Below, in pieces: positions 5,040 to 7,117 of a DNA stretch of 7,117 bases (positions within the stretch are counted from its first letter, which is position 1; every line of letters starts with the position of its first letter). Below the pieces are notes generated by a model, which worked only from the letters and a program-made list of their open reading frames with translations, had not been told where the DNA came from and made no database searches. The stretch covers positions 1-7,117 of the forward strand of contig JAFYOF010000041.1 of assembly GCA_017560305.1 (NCBI GenBank), written 5' to 3'. The position numbers were made by a program, and so were the translations under genes. Origin of the DNA: Alistipes sp. (GTDB lineage: Bacteria > Bacteroidota > Bacteroidia > Bacteroidales > Rikenellaceae).

Positions 5040-7117
5040 CCCATTGACTCAACCAAAGCCTGTGTCTCAGGCTTGTGACCACGGAACTCAACATACAAAT
5101 CCATTGGGTGACGCTGACCGCCGCTTGACATCAACTTACGGAACGCCGCCGCAGTCTTCTCGTCGAAGATGCCCTTCTCCTTAAAGAGAGAGTAAGCGTC
5201 AGCAGCCAACACCTCTGCCCACTTATATCCGTAGTAACCAGCAGCATAACCGCCCGAGAAGATATGAGTGAAGGCTGGCGCCATAGCCGTAGCCTCAACC
5301 GCCGGAGTCACCTGAACAGACTCCATTGCCGCCTTCTCAAACGCCTCGATATCGCCAGCAAATGGCTCCGAGAGTGTATGCCAAGCCATATCCGAGAGAC
5401 CGAATGAGAGCTGACGAAGGTTGCCGTAAGCCGCCAGATAGTTCTTCGCAGCCACAATCTTCTCAACCAACTCGGCAGGGATAGCCTCACCAGTCTGGTA
5501 GTGTATAGCCCACATATCAAGATACTCCTTCTCGGTTGCCCAGTTCTCCAGAATCTGCGATGGCAACTCTACGAAGTCACGATATACGCTTGTACCGTTC
5601 AACGACTCATACTCGCCCTTTGCCAACATACCGTGCAGGGCGTGACCGAACTCGTGAAGGAATGTGTTGAACTCATCGAATGTAAGCAACGATGGAGTTG
5701 TCTCGGTAGGCTTTGTGAAGTTCATCACAAGCGATACCAAAGGACGAGTCTCAACGCCCTCAACCACCTGTGTACCACGAAACTCAGTCATCCAGGCACC
5801 CGAGCGCTTCGACTCGCGTGGGAAGAAGTCGAGGTAGAGCACAGACAAGAACTCGCCATCCTTATCCTTCACCTCATAAGCCATAACCTCTGGGTGGTAA
5901 ACCGCAATCTCATTGCTTGGCACGAACTGCAAGCCATAGAGCTTCTCGGCAAGCATAAAGACGCCACCAATAACATTATCAAGTTTCAAATATGGCTTCA
6001 CCTGCTCATCGTTGATGGCATACTTCTCTGACTTATACTTCTCGGTAAAGTAAGCCCAGTCCCAAGGCATCACATCGCCCTCAAAGCCGAGCGAGTGAGC
6101 ATAGTCGTTAATCATCGCATAGTCCTTGTGACCATACTCGATTGTAGACTCACGCAACTCTGCGAGGAACTCATTCACATTGGTTGCGTTCTCCGCCATA
6201 CGCTCCTCCAACACATAGTCAGCGTAGGTCTTGTAGCCCAGCAAGTTGGCAATCTTCAGACGCAGGTCGGTAATCTTGCGGATGATATCCGAGTTATCGA
6301 ACTCACCACCCAACGCACGGCTGTTATAGGCACGATACAAAGCCTCCTTCTCCTTGCGCTGCGATGAGTAGGTCATAAATGGGATGTAGCTTGGAGCCTT
6401 CAATGTCACGGTCCAGCCCTTCTCGCCACGAGCCTTGGCATCTGCTGCCATAGCCTCCTTCACGAAGTCTGGCAACTCAGCCACCTTCTTCGCATCGGTG
6501 ATGTTGATTGCAAAGGCATTTGTTGCCGAGAGTGCATTCTGACCGAACATCAGCGTAGCCTCCGAGAGCTCTGCTGTGTACTGGCGGTACAACTCCTTAT
6601 CCTCATCATTCAAGGCTGCACCCGAACGGGCAAAGCCCTTGTAGCAATCATCCAACAGGCGCTCGTCAACATCGTTCAAGCCACGACGCGAGCCCTCATA
6701 GACCGCCTTCACACGCTCGAAGAGCTGTGGGTTGAGCGACACATCGTTGCTCAGTTCTGTGAGTTTAGGCTGAATGCGCAATGCGATAGCGTCCATCTCG
6801 TCAGAGGTGTCAGCCTCACGCAAGTTGTAGAACAGACCCATAATGCGGTTCAGAAGTGCGCCCTGACGCTCCAACGCCACCACCGTATTCTGGAATGTAG
6901 GCTTGGCTGGGTTGTTTATAATCGCATCCACCTCGGCACGCGACACCGCGATAGCCGTCTCGATGGCTGGCTCATAATCGGTAATCTTAATCTTGTCGAA
7001 CGGAGGTGTCGCATAAGGCGTATCCCACTCGGCAAGAAGAGGATTTGTTGTATCAATCTCTGGCAAAACCACTACGGGCATCTGCTCGCCACCGCAGCCT
7101 GCCAACAATGCACTGAA
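5030..7117 (-). CDS. dcp: Peptidyl-dipeptidase Dcp-like M3 zinc metallopeptidase lipoprotein (5' end outside window)
   Basis: Predicted to release dipeptides from the C-terminus of oligopeptides. The frame is open to the window edge and its first visible residues are FSALLAGCGGEQ, the tail of a lipoprotein signal with the Cys encoded at 7094-7096. The true start therefore lies upstream, and the TTG at 7106-7108 is an internal Leu codon. Counting that Leu as residue 1, the Dcp-type N-terminal segment NPLLAEWDTPYATPPFDKI is at 22-40, the HEFGH zinc motif at 485-489 (bases 5642-5656), and the third ligand Glu514 in RDFVELPSQ, with GTSVYRDFVELPSQ favouring Dcp over oligopeptidase A. The tyrosine-rich loop FSGGYAAGYYGYKW (617-630) and the C-terminal DLYVEFRGHKP (670-680) are intact. 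The body is close to 690 residues, full length for Dcp. Unlike E. coli Dcp, thought to act in the cytoplasm, this one should be membrane-anchored in the envelope, where it could trim imported peptides. No terminator is visible after its stop, so it may be co-transcribed with the GH43 pair. Confidence 0.93.
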   Translation of the reverse strand, partial: FSALLAGCGGEQMPVVVLPEIDTTNPLLAEWDTPYATPPFDKIKITDYEPAIETAIAVSRAEVDAIINNPAKPTFQNTVVALERQGALLNRIMGLFYNLREADTSDEMDAIALRIQPKLTELSNDVSLNPQLFERVKAVYEGSRRGLNDVDERLLDDCYKGFARSGAALNDEDKELYRQYTAELSEATLMFGQNALSATNAFAINITDAKKVAELPDFVKEAMAADAKARGEKGWTVTLKAPSYIPFMTYSSQRKEKEALYRAYNSRALGGEFDNSDIIRKITDLRLKIANLLGYKTYADYVLEERMAENATNVNEFLAELRESTIEYGHKDYAMINDYAHSLGFEGDVMPWDWAYFTEKYKSEKYAINDEQVKPYLKLDNVIGGVFMLAEKLYGLQFVPSNEIAVYHPEVMAYEVKDKDGEFLSVLYLDFFPRESKRSGAWMTEFRGTQVVEGVETRPLVSLVMNFTKPTETTPSLLTFDEFNTFLHEFGHALHGMLAKGEYESLNGTSVYRDFVELPSQILENWATEKEYLDMWAIHYQTGEAIPAELVEKIVAAKNYLAAYGNLRQLSFGLSDMAWHTLSEPFAGDIEAFEKAAMESVQVTPAVEATAMAPAFTHIFSGGYAAGYYGYKWAEVLAADAYSLFKEKGIFDEKTAAAFRKLMSSGGQRHPMDLYVEFRGHKPETQALVESMGLK

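Noticed and set aside
7106..7108. TTG as the start codon of the M3 peptidase
   Set aside because: The frame continues upstream as F-S-A before it, and the Leu falls inside a lipobox, so the true start must lie outside the window.

Overview
The window looks like chromosomal DNA from a Bacteroidota bacterium, most likely a gut-type Bacteroidales. An Alistipes-like or related genus is a guess from overall feel, not a proof. The grounds are a promoter matching the Bacteroidota -33/-7 consensus (TTTG, 19 bases, TAnnTTTG), the lack of clear Shine-Dalgarno sequences, several envelope lipoproteins, very compact gene spacing, and a glycoside hydrolase family 43 (GH43) pair beside a Dcp-type M3 peptidase. 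All six identified or partial genes read on the minus strand, so transcription runs from high to low coordinates. No tRNA, rRNA, CRISPR array, insertion sequence or attachment site was seen.

Upstream unit (7117 down to about 2969). It starts with the body of a peptidyl-dipeptidase Dcp-like zinc lipoprotein, whose first codons lie beyond the window. Then come two tandem GH43 paralogs, about 79% identical over their mature parts by my hand alignment. The first to be transcribed carries a lipoprotein signal and the second a soluble-secretion signal. A candidate promoter sits at the end of the peptidase gene, so the GH43 pair may be transcribed alone or with the peptidase. The unit ends in a strong intrinsic terminator (2969-3013), followed by a second hairpin (2924-2952).

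Downstream unit (2926 down to 1 and beyond). A consensus promoter whose -33 box lies in the T-tract of the second hairpin drives a glutaminyl-peptide cyclotransferase lipoprotein. It is followed by a stand-alone MetH-type homocysteine S-methyltransferase domain and an M20 amidohydrolase/peptidase. Both junctions are TAG-NN-ATG with only two bases between stop and start. Nine bases beyond the M20 stop begins an unidentified basic protein that runs off the window.

Functionally, the upstream unit suggests envelope-located breakdown of peptides and of arabinose/xylose-type glycans. The downstream unit mixes peptide N-terminal modification, methyl transfer to homocysteine and amide hydrolysis; the link between these is unclear and may simply be operon packing. 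I found no convincing evidence of a wholly new system. The items most worth a second look are the diverged GH43 pair with different export routes, the overlapping terminator and promoter, and the unusual active-site surroundings of the stand-alone methyltransferase.
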